Source of the DNA: JBKDZR01 sp047971485
GTDB taxonomy: Bacteria > Pseudomonadota > Alphaproteobacteria > Rhodobacterales > Rhodobacteraceae
Length of the DNA: 26,327 nt
Direction: 5' to 3'
Assembly: GCA_047971485.1 (NCBI GenBank)
Contig: JBKDZR010000121.1
Location: 1 to 26,327, forward strand
The position numbers and the translations under genes were made by a program. Positions 8,629-18,200 of the stretch are shown one piece after another. The notes below the pieces were generated by a model that saw nothing but the letters and a program-made list of their open reading frames with translations, was not told the DNA's origin and did not search any database. Position 1 is the first letter of the stretch. The number at the start of each line of letters is the position of its first letter.

Positions 8629-9914
8629 CTGAACTGGCCTCAACCGAGACGCCCGAGACCCGGGCCTGGGTGATTCACCCCGAACTGCTGTCCGAATCGG
8701 GCAGGCGGGCGCCGGCCCATGCCCTGGATGAGGCTGTCACCCTGGCGCGGGCCTTGCCGGGGTTGGATATTGTCGGCGCCTCTCATGAACGGATCCGCAA
8801 GCCGCGGCCGGGCTATTTGTTCGGGGCCGGCAAGCTGGAGGAACTGGGCCAGGTCCTTCATGACAATGCGGTCGATCTTGTGCTGATCGACGGGCCGCTG
8901 ACCCCGGTGCAACAACGCAATCTGGAACGGGACTGGGAGGTCAAGATCCTCGACCGGACCGCCTTGATCCTGGAAATCTTTTCCGATCGGGCGCGGACCC
9001 GGGAAGGCGTGTTGCAGGTGGAAATGGCCGCCCTCAGCTATCAGCGGACGCGGCTGGTGCGGGCCTGGACCCACCTGGAACGGCAGCGCGGGGGCCTGGG
9101 CTTTGTGGGTGGCCCCGGCGAAACCCAGATTGAGGCCGACCGCCGCGCCATTGACGAGGCCATCGTGCGCCTGCGCCGGCAGTTGGACAAGGTGGTGAAA
9201 ACCCGTGAACTGCATCGCGCGGCGCGGGCCAAGGTGCCTTATCCGATCGTCGCGCTGGTGGGCTATACCAATGCCGGGAAATCGACCCTGTTCAACCGCC
9301 TGACCGGGGCCGACGTGATGGCCGAGGACATGCTGTTCGCCACGCTGGACCCGACCATGCGGCGCCTGGATCTGCCCGCGGGACAGGAGGTGATCCTGTC
9401 GGATACGGTCGGGTTCATCTCGGATCTGCCCACCGAACTGGTCGCGGCCTTTCGCGCCACGCTAGAAGAGGTGGTCGCCGCCGATGTCATCGTCCATGTC
9501 CGCGATCTGTCCCATCCGGAGACCGAGGCCCAGGCCGTCGAGGTCCGCGAGATCCTGGAAAGCCTGGGTGTGGCCGAAGACCGCCCGGTTCTGGAGGCCT
9601 GGAACAAGCTGGATCGTCTGGGGCCCGAAGCGCGCCAGCGACTGACGGCGCAGGCCGCGCGGGACCATTCGGTCCGTCTGATGTCGGCGCTGACCGGTGA
9701 AGGGGTGGCGGATCTTCTGGACGCTGTGGCCGGAGCGCTGGCCAAACCGGTGATTGAGGAAACGCTGCGTCTGGATCATGGTGACGGACGCCGCCGGGCC
9801 TGGCTGTTCCAGGAGGGCGTGGTGGTTTCCGAAGCTGGCGATGATGACGGGATCGCGCTGAACGTGCGCTGGAGCGAACGACAAAAGGCCCAGTTCGCGC
9901 GGTTGCCGTCTTGA
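8625..9914 (+). CDS. hflX: HflX ribosome-associated GTPase, start uncertain
   Basis: About 429 aa if counted from 8625. The N-terminal HflX domain includes RPGYLFGAGKLEELG, and the signature GGPGETQIEADRRAI precedes the G domain. G1 is GYTNAGKSTLFNRLTG, G3 DTVGFISDLP and G4 NKLD. HflX binds 50S subunits and helps to split or rescue stalled ribosomes. Family similarity begins at about AWVIHPELL, just after the hfq stop. No ATG lies near it: in-frame options are TTG 8523 inside hfq, CTG 8625 overlapping the hfq TGA, CTG 8634, and GTG 8670. I used 8625 because it sits at the hfq stop, but GTG 8670 or TTG 8523 are possible. It probably shares a transcript with hfq. Confidence 0.9.
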   Translation: MTELASTETPETRAWVIHPELLSESGRRAPAHALDEAVTLARALPGLDIVGASHERIRKPRPGYLFGAGKLEELGQVLHDNAVDLVLIDGPLTPVQQRNLERDWEVKILDRTALILEIFSDRARTREGVLQVEMAALSYQRTRLVRAWTHLERQRGGLGFVGGPGETQIEADRRAIDEAIVRLRRQLDKVVKTRELHRAARAKVPYPIVALVGYTNAGKSTLFNRLTGADVMAEDMLFATLDPTMRRLDLPAGQEVILSDTVGFISDLPTELVAAFRATLEEVVAADVIVHVRDLSHPETEAQAVEVREILESLGVAEDRPVLEAWNKLDRLGPEARQRLTAQAARDHSVRLMSALTGEGVADLLDAVAGALAKPVIEETLRLDHGDGRRRAWLFQEGVVVSEAGDDDGIALNVRWSERQKAQFARLPS

Positions 9915-10278
9915 CCCGATGTGGTGTTGTTCCCGGGTCGTGGCAATGTTTGATAACGAGACTGTCGGTCTGATTTGATCTGCGTCGGGTGTTTGTGGAT
10001 GGTGACTTTGCGGACGAAGCTGTCATTGCCATCAACAGAACAAGCCGCGCGTCGACGGGCTGCCCGGCGATGCGCGGCGGCCTTCGGCCTTGTCCCGCGC
10101 ATAAGGGGTAAGCGTCAACAAGACCTCAAAGCCGTCGTTCACGACGGGAACACAGATCATTCTCCGGGGCCGTTGGCCTGACCTCACCTAGACAGCACAG
10201 CCGCCGCGCGGGAACCGCGCGGCGCGGCCCAACGGGAGGCGACGCCGAAAGGCGTCGCACGACGGGCGGGAGGGCCCG
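9915..10278. other. Gene-free convergent gap with several inverted repeats
   Basis: The 364 nt between the ends of hflX and der contain no ORF with a convincing ribosome binding site or recognisable product. At least four inverted repeats are visible: a nested one at 10070-10102 (outer arms ATGCGCGG/CCGCGCAT, inner GGCC/GGCC), 10202-10224, 10239-10258 and 10262-10279. I did not recognise RNase P RNA, SRP RNA, tmRNA or 6S RNA hallmarks. The gap may hold terminators for both flanking genes, a structured small RNA, or both. Confidence 0.5.
10070..10102. other. Nested inverted repeat in hflX-der gap
   Basis: Outer 8-bp arms ATGCGCGG (10070-10077) and CCGCGCAT (10095-10102) enclose a smaller GGCC-TTC-GGCC hairpin (10079-10089). 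This could fold as an RNA stem with an internal loop on either strand. No T-run follows, so it does not look like a classic terminator. Confidence 0.4.
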
Positions 10279-10279
10279 T
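10202..10279. terminator. Cluster of three hairpins between convergent hflX and der
   Basis: Three perfect stems are spaced closely: CGCCGCGCG/CGCGCGGCG (10202-10224), GCGACGCC-GAAA-GGCGTCGC (10239-10258, a GNRA-type tetraloop on the + strand) and ACGGGC/GCCCGT (10262-10279), whose right arm reaches into the der stop codon. Placement between convergent genes suggests a bidirectional transcription end. None is followed by a T-run on either strand, so intrinsic termination is not proven. Confidence 0.45.
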
Positions 10280-11742
10280 TACCGGCCGCTATCCGCCCGT
10301 GGCTTGCCCAGATGCTTGCGCAGCCGGGAGGGCGTCGATTTCGTCTTGCCCTTGTAAGGATTCTTATCGGCCTGGGACCGCAGGGTCAGCCGGATCGGCG
10401 TACCCGGCATATCAAAGTCTTCTCGCAACCCATTGACAAGATAACGCCTGTAAGCATCCGGAACCTTCTCGGGAAAGGAACACATGGCTACAAACGCTGG
10501 CGGCCGGGTCTTCACCTGGGTCATATAGCGCAGCTTGATCCGTCGTCCCCCCGGCGCCGGGGGCGGATGCGCCTCGACCATACCGGCAAGCCAGCGGTTC
10601 AACTGCGCCGTGGTCACCCGCCGATTCCAGACCTGCCAGGCCTTGATCACCGCTGCCTGCAGCCGATCAATCCCCTGCCCGGTCTTCGCGGAAACCGTGA
10701 CCAGCGGCGCCCCGCGCAGTTGCGGCAACAGCCGTTCAAAGGCCTCGCGCAGTTCGGCCAGCCGTGCCCCGCGATCGGTCTCCAGATCCCACTTGTTCAC
10801 CGCGACCACCACCGCGCGCCCCTCACGTTCAGCCAAATCGGCGATGCGCAGATCCTGCTGCTCAAAGGGAATCGCCGCATCAAGCAGCAACACCACCACT
10901 TCGGCAAAGCGCACCGCCCGCAAGCCGTCGGCCACCGACAGCTTTTCCAGCTTTTCCTGAACCTTGGCGCGCTTACGCATTCCCGCCGTATCAAAAATCC
11001 GCACCGGCCGGCCCTGCCAATCCGCGCTGACGGAAATCGCATCGCGGGTGATCCCCGCTTCAGGCCCTGTCAGCAATCGGTCTTCGCCCAGGATCCGGTT
11101 GATCAGCGTCGACTTGCCCGCATTGGGCCGCCCGACCACCGCCACCTGCAAGGGCCGGTTGGGCATGTCTTCGCCGACATCGTCTTCGTCATCCAGCGCC
11201 AGATCGGTCACTGGCGCCTCAGCGGCCTCGGCGCGGGCTTTTTCGGCCAAAGCATCGGCCAGCGGCATCAGCATGGCCAGCAACTCGGACATGCCTTCGC
11301 CATGTTCAGCCGACAGGCGCAACGGTTCCCCCAGACCCAATTCATAGGTCTCGATCACCCCGGCATCGGCCGCCGCCCCTTCGGCCTTGTTGGCCGCGAC
11401 GATCACCTTGCGGGCCCGACGACGCAAAACCCCGGCCAGATCGCGGTCCAGCGGCATGATCCCAGCCCGTGCATCGACCATGAACAGGCAGATATCGGCC
11501 ATGTCCACGGCCCGCTCGGTCAGCCGCCGCATCCGCCCCTGCAGGCTGTCATCGGTGGCTTCTTCCAGACCAGCCGTATCGATCACGGTGAATTTCAGAT
11601 CCCCCAGCCGACCCGCCCCTTCGCGCAGATCCCGGGTGACACCCGGCTGATCGTCGACCAACGCCAAGCGCTTGCCAACAAGCCGGTTGAACAGGGTCGA
11701 CTTGCCGACATTGGGACGACCAACAATCGCCAGGGTAAACAT
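10279..11742 (-). CDS. der: Der (EngA), double GTPase for 50S ribosome assembly
   Basis: 487 aa with two tandem Era-like G domains. G domain 1 has GRPNVGKS at residues 8-15, DTAGLEE and an NKxE-type G4 (AANKAEG). G domain 2 has GRPNAGKS at about 204-211, DTAGMRKRAKV and NKWD. A KH-like C-terminal domain follows (RRIKLRYMTQVKTRPPAFVAMCSFPEKVP) and the tail is basic. Der binds the 50S subunit during late assembly and is normally essential. The ATG follows GGAGG at good spacing. It is the last gene of the minus-strand yfgM-like/bamB/der cluster, 49 nt after bamB, and a hairpin begins at its stop codon. Confidence 0.97.
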   Translation of the reverse strand: MFTLAIVGRPNVGKSTLFNRLVGKRLALVDDQPGVTRDLREGAGRLGDLKFTVIDTAGLEEATDDSLQGRMRRLTERAVDMADICLFMVDARAGIMPLDRDLAGVLRRRARKVIVAANKAEGAAADAGVIETYELGLGEPLRLSAEHGEGMSELLAMLMPLADALAEKARAEAAEAPVTDLALDDEDDVGEDMPNRPLQVAVVGRPNAGKSTLINRILGEDRLLTGPEAGITRDAISVSADWQGRPVRIFDTAGMRKRAKVQEKLEKLSVADGLRAVRFAEVVVLLLDAAIPFEQQDLRIADLAEREGRAVVVAVNKWDLETDRGARLAELREAFERLLPQLRGAPLVTVSAKTGQGIDRLQAAVIKAWQVWNRRVTTAQLNRWLAGMVEAHPPPAPGGRRIKLRYMTQVKTRPPAFVAMCSFPEKVPDAYRRYLVNGLREDFDMPGTPIRLTLRSQADKNPYKGKTKSTPSRLRKHLGKPRADSGR

Positions 11743-11791
11743 GGGCGCCTCCGCGCGTGGCTGTAAGTGGCTGTCTTAGCGCGCCCGACGC

Positions 11792-13210
11792 CTAACGAAA
11801 AGCGTGAAGCCGCCCATCCGCCGTCACGACATAAAGGGTGCGCCCCGCGACCACCGGATTGGCTACGGCCCCCGCCGACAGTTTGCTGGCCTCGATCAAC
11901 CGGCCGCTGGCCGGATCAATCTGTCGCATCAACCCGTCGCTGGACACCACGATCAAGCGCCCGCCCGCCAGAACCGGACCATAATGGGCAAAGATCCCGG
12001 CCCGGCGCCGCACCCGTTCCTCGACGAACAAGGGCAGGGTCGCACGCCACAGAACCGCCCCATCTGCGGCATTCATCCGCAGCAGGTGGTTGTCGTCCGA
12101 AATCAGGAACAGCGATCCGCCCACCGGCCAGACCGGACCAAGCGCACCTTCGCGCGCCGTCCACATCCGTTCCCCCGTAGTCAGGTTCAGCGCCGCCAGA
12201 CGACCGCCGGCATTGGAGACATACACCGTGTTGCCGACAATGACCGGATCCCCGGCGATGTCGCCGATCCCGGCATAGGCCCGTCCCTGCCGTTGCCCCG
12301 AAACCGTGGTCGACCACAGGCGCACGCCGCCGCGTTTCAGCGTCGCGACCACCTCGCCCGAGCCGAAGGGGAACAGCGCGGTATTGCCTGACACGGCTGG
12401 CGCCGCGCCACTGACGTTAACCGTACCGCTGTCGCTGCCATTGATCTGCCACAGGATGCGCCCAGTGTCGGCATCCAGCGCCCAGCCCTGCCCATCCCGA
12501 CTGGTCAGATAAACGATACCGCCTTCGACAGCAGGTCCTCCGGTGGGAACGGCCCCCAGTTTCTGGGTCCAGATCCCCGCCCCTGTCGTCAGATCCAGCG
12601 CCTGTACCTGGCCATAGCCCGTGGTCACAAACACCCGGCCATCGGCCACGGCAAAGCCCCCTCCGGCAGCCTGACCCGCCTTTTCCCGGGGCGGGGTCAG
12701 GTCCCGCCGCCAGAGCACCCTGCCGTCATCGACACCATGGGCGCTGACCACGCTGTGGGCATCCATGGTCAGAACACGCCCGCCGGCCACAACCGGATCG
12801 GTGGCCATGCGCACCCGCTGCCGATCGCCCTGGCCGATGGACACTGTCCAGGCCTCGGTCAATACGGGCCCCAGCGCGGGCTGGGAAATCATGTGCTGGA
12901 CCGAGCCCCCTGCCTGGGCCCAGTCGACATTGACCCGCGGCGCAGGCAGCGTGATCGGACGGGCCTCACCCGACACCCCATAGGGGGGATTGGGAATCCG
13001 TTTCAGGGCCACCGGCACCGGGCCGGCCTGTACCCCGGCGGCCGCTTCGGGTGACAATTCGGCAATGGACGATCTGGCCCCATCCATATTACGCAAATCG
13101 AAGCGTTCCCCCGGCAACACCGGTTCGGCGGGCTGGCACGCGGACAAGGCCAGCGCCAGACCCAGCACCGTGCCACCTGCCTTTGTGCGATGAACCATTC
13201 TGTCCGCCAT
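11792..13210 (-). CDS. bamB: BamB-like outer-membrane assembly lipoprotein (PQQ-type beta-propeller)
   Basis: About 472 aa from ATG 13210, preceded by GAAGG inside the end of the upstream gene. The frame is open further to 13252, and a second ATG at 13198 is also possible. The N-terminus is a lipoprotein signal: a basic stretch, a hydrophobic core (GTVLGLALALSAC) and a lipobox Cys near residue 25. The rest consists of repeated PQQ-like blades such as GRVLWRRDL, GAGIWTQKLG, GRILWQING, GERMWTAREG and GAVLWRATL. BamB is an accessory lipoprotein of the BAM complex that inserts outer-membrane beta-barrels. Location between a YfgM-like gene and der matches the conserved yfgM-bamB-der order. An unrelated PQQ-repeat lipoprotein is less likely given this context. 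Confidence 0.88.
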   Translation of the reverse strand: MADRMVHRTKAGGTVLGLALALSACQPAEPVLPGERFDLRNMDGARSSIAELSPEAAAGVQAGPVPVALKRIPNPPYGVSGEARPITLPAPRVNVDWAQAGGSVQHMISQPALGPVLTEAWTVSIGQGDRQRVRMATDPVVAGGRVLTMDAHSVVSAHGVDDGRVLWRRDLTPPREKAGQAAGGGFAVADGRVFVTTGYGQVQALDLTTGAGIWTQKLGAVPTGGPAVEGGIVYLTSRDGQGWALDADTGRILWQINGSDSGTVNVSGAAPAVSGNTALFPFGSGEVVATLKRGGVRLWSTTVSGQRQGRAYAGIGDIAGDPVIVGNTVYVSNAGGRLAALNLTTGERMWTAREGALGPVWPVGGSLFLISDDNHLLRMNAADGAVLWRATLPLFVEERVRRRAGIFAHYGPVLAGGRLIVVSSDGLMRQIDPASGRLIEASKLSAGAVANPVVAGRTLYVVTADGRLHAFR

Positions 13211-13217
13211 CAGCCCG

Positions 13218-13868
13218 TCAACCTTCGACAGGATCGCCGCCCAAAGCGACAATCATTTCCCCAACACGCTGGCGTTGCGCAATCGAGGCTTCGGCATCCT
13301 GAAAGATCCGCCGCAGCGTGGCGATGGCCTCGACAATCTCGCCCCGCTCGGTCTGGATATAGGCGGTCTGTTCCAGCGCGGTCAGGCGCAGCGGCGCCCC
13401 CGGCACGGTCAACGGATCCAGCGCAGCCAGTCGTGCCTCCGAGAACATCGGGTAATCGGCCAGCATGGTCAGCCGCAGGGTCGCCAGATCGCGATAAATC
13501 GGGCGGATCTCTGCCATCGCCTGCACCTGTTGCAGTGCAGCGCCCGCAGCCTCGGCATCAATCCCGGCCTGTTCCCCCGCCAAGAGCAACAGGCGCAGGG
13601 CTTCGGCCTCGCCGGTGGCGGAGACCTCGGCCAAGGCCACGGCGCGGGTATTGGCCGTTTCACCGGCCATGGCCCCCAGCATCGCATCGCCCAGAGCCTG
13701 GGCCTGGGCCGTATCCTGGGCCTTGCGCCATTCCAGGTAGGCCGCCCCACCGACAAGCACCAACACCGCCAGAACGGCAATCCAGCCATAGCGGCGGGCA
13801 TAGGTATAGAGCCGGTCACGCCGGACCTCGGCGCTGACCTCTTCGATAAAACTGTCGGTCTGACTCAC
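13218..13868 (-). CDS. YfgM-like membrane-anchored tetratricopeptide-type protein
   Basis: About 216 aa from a GTG at 13868, chosen because GGGAG lies 7 nt upstream and the protein then begins SQTDSFIEEVSAEVRRDRL as in family members. The frame stays open to 13973, but that extension looks unrelated. A cytoplasmic N-terminus is followed by one transmembrane segment (GWIAVLAVLVLVGGAAYLEW, about residues 28-47) and an Ala-rich helical domain consistent with degenerate TPR repeats. In E. coli YfgM is an ancillary SecYEG/PpiD partner acting on exported proteins; the same role is inferred here from position and topology only. It lies 7 nt upstream of bamB. Confidence 0.75.
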   Translation of the reverse strand: MSQTDSFIEEVSAEVRRDRLYTYARRYGWIAVLAVLVLVGGAAYLEWRKAQDTAQAQALGDAMLGAMAGETANTRAVALAEVSATGEAEALRLLLLAGEQAGIDAEAAGAALQQVQAMAEIRPIYRDLATLRLTMLADYPMFSEARLAALDPLTVPGAPLRLTALEQTAYIQTERGEIVEAIATLRRIFQDAEASIAQRQRVGEMIVALGGDPVEG

Positions 13869-13893
13869 GCCTGCACTCCCGTTTCGTTGGGCA

Positions 13894-13923
13894 CAGATAG
13901 CTTGAACTGCGCCGGATTGCCAA
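13894..13923 (-). promoter_or_regulatory. Candidate promoter for the yfgM-like/bamB/der cluster
   Basis: On the minus strand TTGGCA (13923-13918) and TATCTG (13899-13894) are separated by 18 nt, just upstream of the GTG at 13868. The -35 box is good but the -10 box is weak. It is the best candidate in the 291-nt divergent gap. Confidence 0.3.
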
Positions 13924-14066
13924 GACCCACCGTTTGCGCGGCGCTGGCACGGCTGAAAATCCCCGGCTGTCATCCGGTCCGCGACAGGCCCGAAAAGGCC
14001 CCGGGCCAGATCTCATGACGGCTCCGGGCCAACGGCACCCCCAGCAGCACCGGGGGCTTCGCTGCC

Positions 14067-14095
14067 TTGTGGCGAAAAGCCGGGGTCGGTAAAAT
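14067..14095 (+). promoter_or_regulatory. Candidate promoter for the RND efflux operon
   Basis: TTGTGG at 14067-14072 and TAAAAT at 14090-14095 are separated by exactly 17 nt, about 65 nt upstream of the adaptor start. The -10 box matches the consensus at five of six positions and the -35 at three. No operator palindrome was recognised next to it. Confidence 0.42.
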
Positions 14096-14159
14096 GCCCT
14101 GGTTCAGGGGAACAAGCCGCACCTGATGGCGGATCGGCGGGCAGGATAATCGTGACACC

Positions 14160-15272
14160 ATGAAGACAGGCTCCCTCATCACAGCGGTTCTGGTGGCTGT
14201 CGCGCTCTATGCGCTGGTCTTCGAACGCGAACGCCTGCAGGTCTTTGCCGGCCGGGAAATGCCTGCCGCGCCTTCCCCGGCCCGTCCCGATACGCCCCCG
14301 GCCGGTCCCGAGGCCGATCAGCCGCGCCGCGTCCATGTTGTCGCCCTTGACAGCCAGGCACGCACGGTCGATCGCCGCATCACCCTGCGCGGCCAGACAG
14401 AGGCGGCGCGCACCGTTCAGGTCATGTCCCAGATTTCCGGGCTGGTAATCTCGGACCCCCGGCGCAAGGGCAGTTTCGTTCAGGCCGGCGCGCCGCTGTG
14501 CCAGATTGACCCGGGCACCCGCCCCGCCCAGCTGGCCGAGGCCCAGGCCCGGCTGGCCGAGGCGCGCATCGCCAATACCGCAGCCCAACGGCTGGCCGAA
14601 GGGGGCTTTGGCTCGGAAACCCAGAAACTGTCGGCCCAGGCCGGGCTGGAAGCCGCGCTGGCCGCTGTCACCATAGCCGAGACCGAGATCGCCCGCCTGA
14701 CGATCACCGCCCCCTTCGCCGGGCTGCTGGAAACCGATGCGGCGGAACTGGGCAGCCTGCTGCAACCGGGCAGCCCCTGCGCAATGGTGATCCAGCTTGA
14801 TCCGATCAAGCTGGTGGCCTTTCTGCCGGAATCCGAACTGGCCAGCATCGCCCCCGGGGCCTCTGCCCGTGCCACGCTGTCGGGGGGCATACAGGTGGCG
14901 GGCACGGTCAGCTTTCTGGCCCGATCGGCCGATCCCGCGACCCGTACATTCCGGGTCGAAATCGGCGTGGACAACCCCGACCTGGCAATCCGCGACGGGC
15001 AAAGCGCTGCGATCAGCATCGAATCCACCGGAACACCGGCACATTTCATCCCCGCCTCGGCCCTGACCCTGGATGATGCCGGCACCATGGGCCTGCGCAC
15101 CGTCGAGACCGGCGACATCGCCGGTTTCGCCCCGGTCCGCATCCTGCGCGACACGGCCCGGGGCGTCTATGTGACCGGCCTTCCGGATCGGGCCCGGATC
15201 ATCGTGACCGGCCAGGATTTCGTCACCGAAGGCACCCCCCTTGAGGTCACGTTGCGCGGGAACGGCCCATGA
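14160..15272 (+). CDS. RND efflux periplasmic adaptor (membrane fusion protein)
   Basis: 370 aa. An N-terminal membrane anchor (LITAVLVAVALYALVF) is followed by a Pro-rich linker. The lipoyl/barrel-sandwich half-motif includes QVMSQISGLVISDPRRKGSFVQAGAPLCQID, then an alpha-helical hairpin (AQLAEAQARLAEARI...) and the second lipoyl half (ITAPFAGLLETDAAELGSLLQPG). A beta-barrel domain (FLPESELASIAPGASARATL) and a membrane-proximal domain complete the family layout. Such adaptors link an inner-membrane RND pump to an outer-membrane channel. There is no lipobox, so it is probably anchored by its N-terminal helix. An AGGA lies 15 nt before the ATG, so the ribosome site is weak. The stop overlaps the permease start as ATGA. 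The substrate cannot be predicted. Confidence 0.9.
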   Translation: MKTGSLITAVLVAVALYALVFERERLQVFAGREMPAAPSPARPDTPPAGPEADQPRRVHVVALDSQARTVDRRITLRGQTEAARTVQVMSQISGLVISDPRRKGSFVQAGAPLCQIDPGTRPAQLAEAQARLAEARIANTAAQRLAEGGFGSETQKLSAQAGLEAALAAVTIAETEIARLTITAPFAGLLETDAAELGSLLQPGSPCAMVIQLDPIKLVAFLPESELASIAPGASARATLSGGIQVAGTVSFLARSADPATRTFRVEIGVDNPDLAIRDGQSAAISIESTGTPAHFIPASALTLDDAGTMGLRTVETGDIAGFAPVRILRDTARGVYVTGLPDRARIIVTGQDFVTEGTPLEVTLRGNGP

Positions 15273-18200
15273 CCGGCCTCATCGACTGGGCGGCGAGCCA
15301 CGCCCGGATGATCCTGGCCTTCATCGCCTTGTCGTTGCTGGCCGGGGGGTTTGCCTATGTGAACCTGCCGAAAGAGGGAGAACCGGATATCGAGATCCCG
15401 GCACTTTTCGTGTCGGTGCCCTTTCCCGGCATCTCGGCCGAGGACAGCGAAACCCTGCTGGTCCGTCCCATGGAAACCGAACTGTCCGATCTGGACATGC
15501 TGAAATCCATGCAGGCCACGGCGGCCGAGGGCTATGCCGGCATCGCCCTGGAATTCAACTTCGGCTGGGACAAGACCAAGACCATGGCCGATGTCCGTGA
15601 CGCCATGACCCGCGCCGAAGGCAATTTTCCCGCCGGCGCCGACAACTATTCGGTCAATGAGATCAACTTTTCCGAATTTCCCATCGTCATCGTCAGCCTG
15701 ACCGGTCAGGTCCCCGAACGCACGCTGCTGCGCCTGGCCAAGGACATGCAGGACCGTCTGGAGGGACTGGAGGCGGTGCTTGAGGCCCGTCTGACCGGCC
15801 AGCGCGACGAGATGCTGGAGGTGGTGATCGACCCGCTCCGTCTGGAGACCTACAACCTGACGGCCAACGATCTGATTTCCGCCGTGGTCAACAACAACCA
15901 GCTGATCGCCGCCGGGGAACTGGATTGGCAAAGCGGCGCCTTCGCGGTCAAGATCCCGGCCTCGTTCAATGAGGCCCGCGATGTCTTCAACCTGCCGGTC
16001 AAGACCAATGGCGACCGCATCGTCACCCTGTCGGATGTGGCCGATATCCGCCTGACCTTCGAGGATCGCAAGACCACGGCGCGGTTCAACGGCAAGCAGA
16101 CGGTGGCGCTGCAGGTGGTCAAGCGCAAGGGCTTCAACCTGATCGACACCGCCGCCGAGGTCCGTGCCACTGTCGCCCGGGAAACCGAGGCCTGGCCGCC
16201 GGCACTGCGCGATGCGGTGATGGTTTCAACCTCGAACGACCAATCCACCACCGTGGCCAGCATGGTCAGCCAGCTGGAGGGATCGGTGCTGACCGCCATC
16301 GCGCTGGTGATGATCGTCGTTCTGGCAACCCTTGGGCCGCGATCGGCGCTGCTGGTGGGCTTTGCCATCCCCACCTCTTTCCTGCTGTGTTTCGCCTTTC
16401 TCGCGGTCATGGATGTGACCATTTCCAACATCGTCATGTTCGGCCTGATCCTGGCGGTGGGCATGCTGGTGGATGGGGCCATCGTGGTGGTGGAATATGC
16501 CGATCGGCGGATCTCGGAAGGGGTTGGGCCGATGCGCGCCTATGTCGAGGCGGCCAAGCGGATGTTCTGGCCCATCGCCTCATCCACGGCGACGACGCTC
16601 TGCGCCTTTTTGCCGATGCTGTTCTGGCCCGGTGTCGCGGGCGAGTTCATGGGCCTCCTGCCCGTCACGCTGATCTTCGTGCTGATTGCCTCGTTCATCG
16701 TGGCGATCATCTACCTGCCGGTGATGGGTGGGGTATCCGGGCGGCTGGTGCGGACCTTTGCGGCGGCGTCCTCTGCCCTGGCAGCCCGCCCCCTGATCCT
16801 GCGGCTGGTGCTGACCGCGCTGGCCCTGGGGATCACTTATACCGGGGCAATGCAGGTGCTGAACCCCGACTATCTGGGCCTTGGCGGAACACTGGGGGCG
16901 GCGCTGTTCTTCCTTGGGGTGGTGGCAGTCGCCATCACCATGGGCAGCTTCCGCCATGGCCAGACCCCGGGCCGGATCCACAGCGGGCCTCGGCGTTCTG
17001 CATTCGGGGCATTGATCCGCGTCCTTGTCGGCAATCCCGTCATGCCCGTGGTGACTGTTGCCGCTGTCTGCAGCTTTGTGGCCGGGGTCTTTGTCTATTA
17101 CGGCCAGAACAATCGCGGGGTGGAATTCTTCGTCGAAAGCGAGGCCGAGCAGGCGATCATCTATGTCCGGGCGCGCGGCAACCTGTCACTGGCCGAAAAG
17201 GACGCACTGGTTCGCCAGGCCGAGGACATGGCCCTGGAAACCGACGGCATCCAGAGCGTCTTTGCCTTCGCCGGGGAAGGTGGCCTGAACGCCAATACCG
17301 GCGGCAGCGAAGCGCCAAGCGATACGATCGGTCAAATCCAGGTCGAAATGCTGGCCTGGGATAATCGCCCCCGCCGCGCCGCCGAGGGCAGCTTCCTGAA
17401 ACGCCTGCTTCTACGCGATGAGCCCGATCCCCATTACGATGGCGACACGATCCTGGCCCGGCTGGAGACACAGCTGGCGACAATCCCCGGCATTTATACC
17501 GAGACTCTGAACCTGGCCATGGGACCGGGCGCGGCCAAGCCCGTGCACCTGCGCCTGAAGGGCAATGACTGGGCCACCCTGACCGAGGCCACCCGGATCG
17601 CCCGTGCCCGTTTCGAGGCCACCCCCGGCCTGACCGATATCGACGACAGCCTGCCCCTGCCCGGCATCGACTTTGAAATCAACGTCGATGTGGAAAAGGC
17701 CGGCCGGTTCGGGGCCAATGTGGCCACCGTGGGGGTCATGGTGCAGCTGGTCACCCGGGGCGTGCTGCTGGATACGATGCGCGTTGATACCTCGGATGAG
17801 GAAATCGACATCCGTGTCCGCCTGCCCGAGGAAGACCGCGTTCTGTCCACCCTCGATACGCTGCGGGTGCGCACCGCCGATGGGCTGGTGCCGCTGGCGA
17901 ACTTCATCACCATCACCCCGGTGCGCAAACTGGCCGAGATCAACCGCATCGACCGTCAGCGCTATTTCGATATCCGCGCCAATGTCACCGACGGGCTGAG
18001 CAACGCCGCCGGCCAGCCGATCAACCCCAACGAACGGATCGCGGCCCTGACCGAGTGGCTGGAACAGGACCGTCCCCTGCCCGCCGGCATTGATTGGGAA
18101 TGGACCGGCGATCAGGAGGAACAGGCCGACAGTCAGGCCTTCCTCTCACAGGCTTTCGTCGGGGCGCTGGCGCTGATGTTCATCATCCTGCTGGCCCAGT

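Noticed and set aside
9911..9957. TTGACC or TTGTTC with TTGATA/GATAAC as a promoter for an RNA in the gap
   Set aside because: Spacing or -10 match is poor in every combination, so it was not annotated.
9975..10181. 68-codon ORF in the hflX-der gap
   Set aside because: TTG start, no Shine-Dalgarno, Arg/Ala-rich composition expected from GC-rich noncoding DNA, and no recognisable domain.
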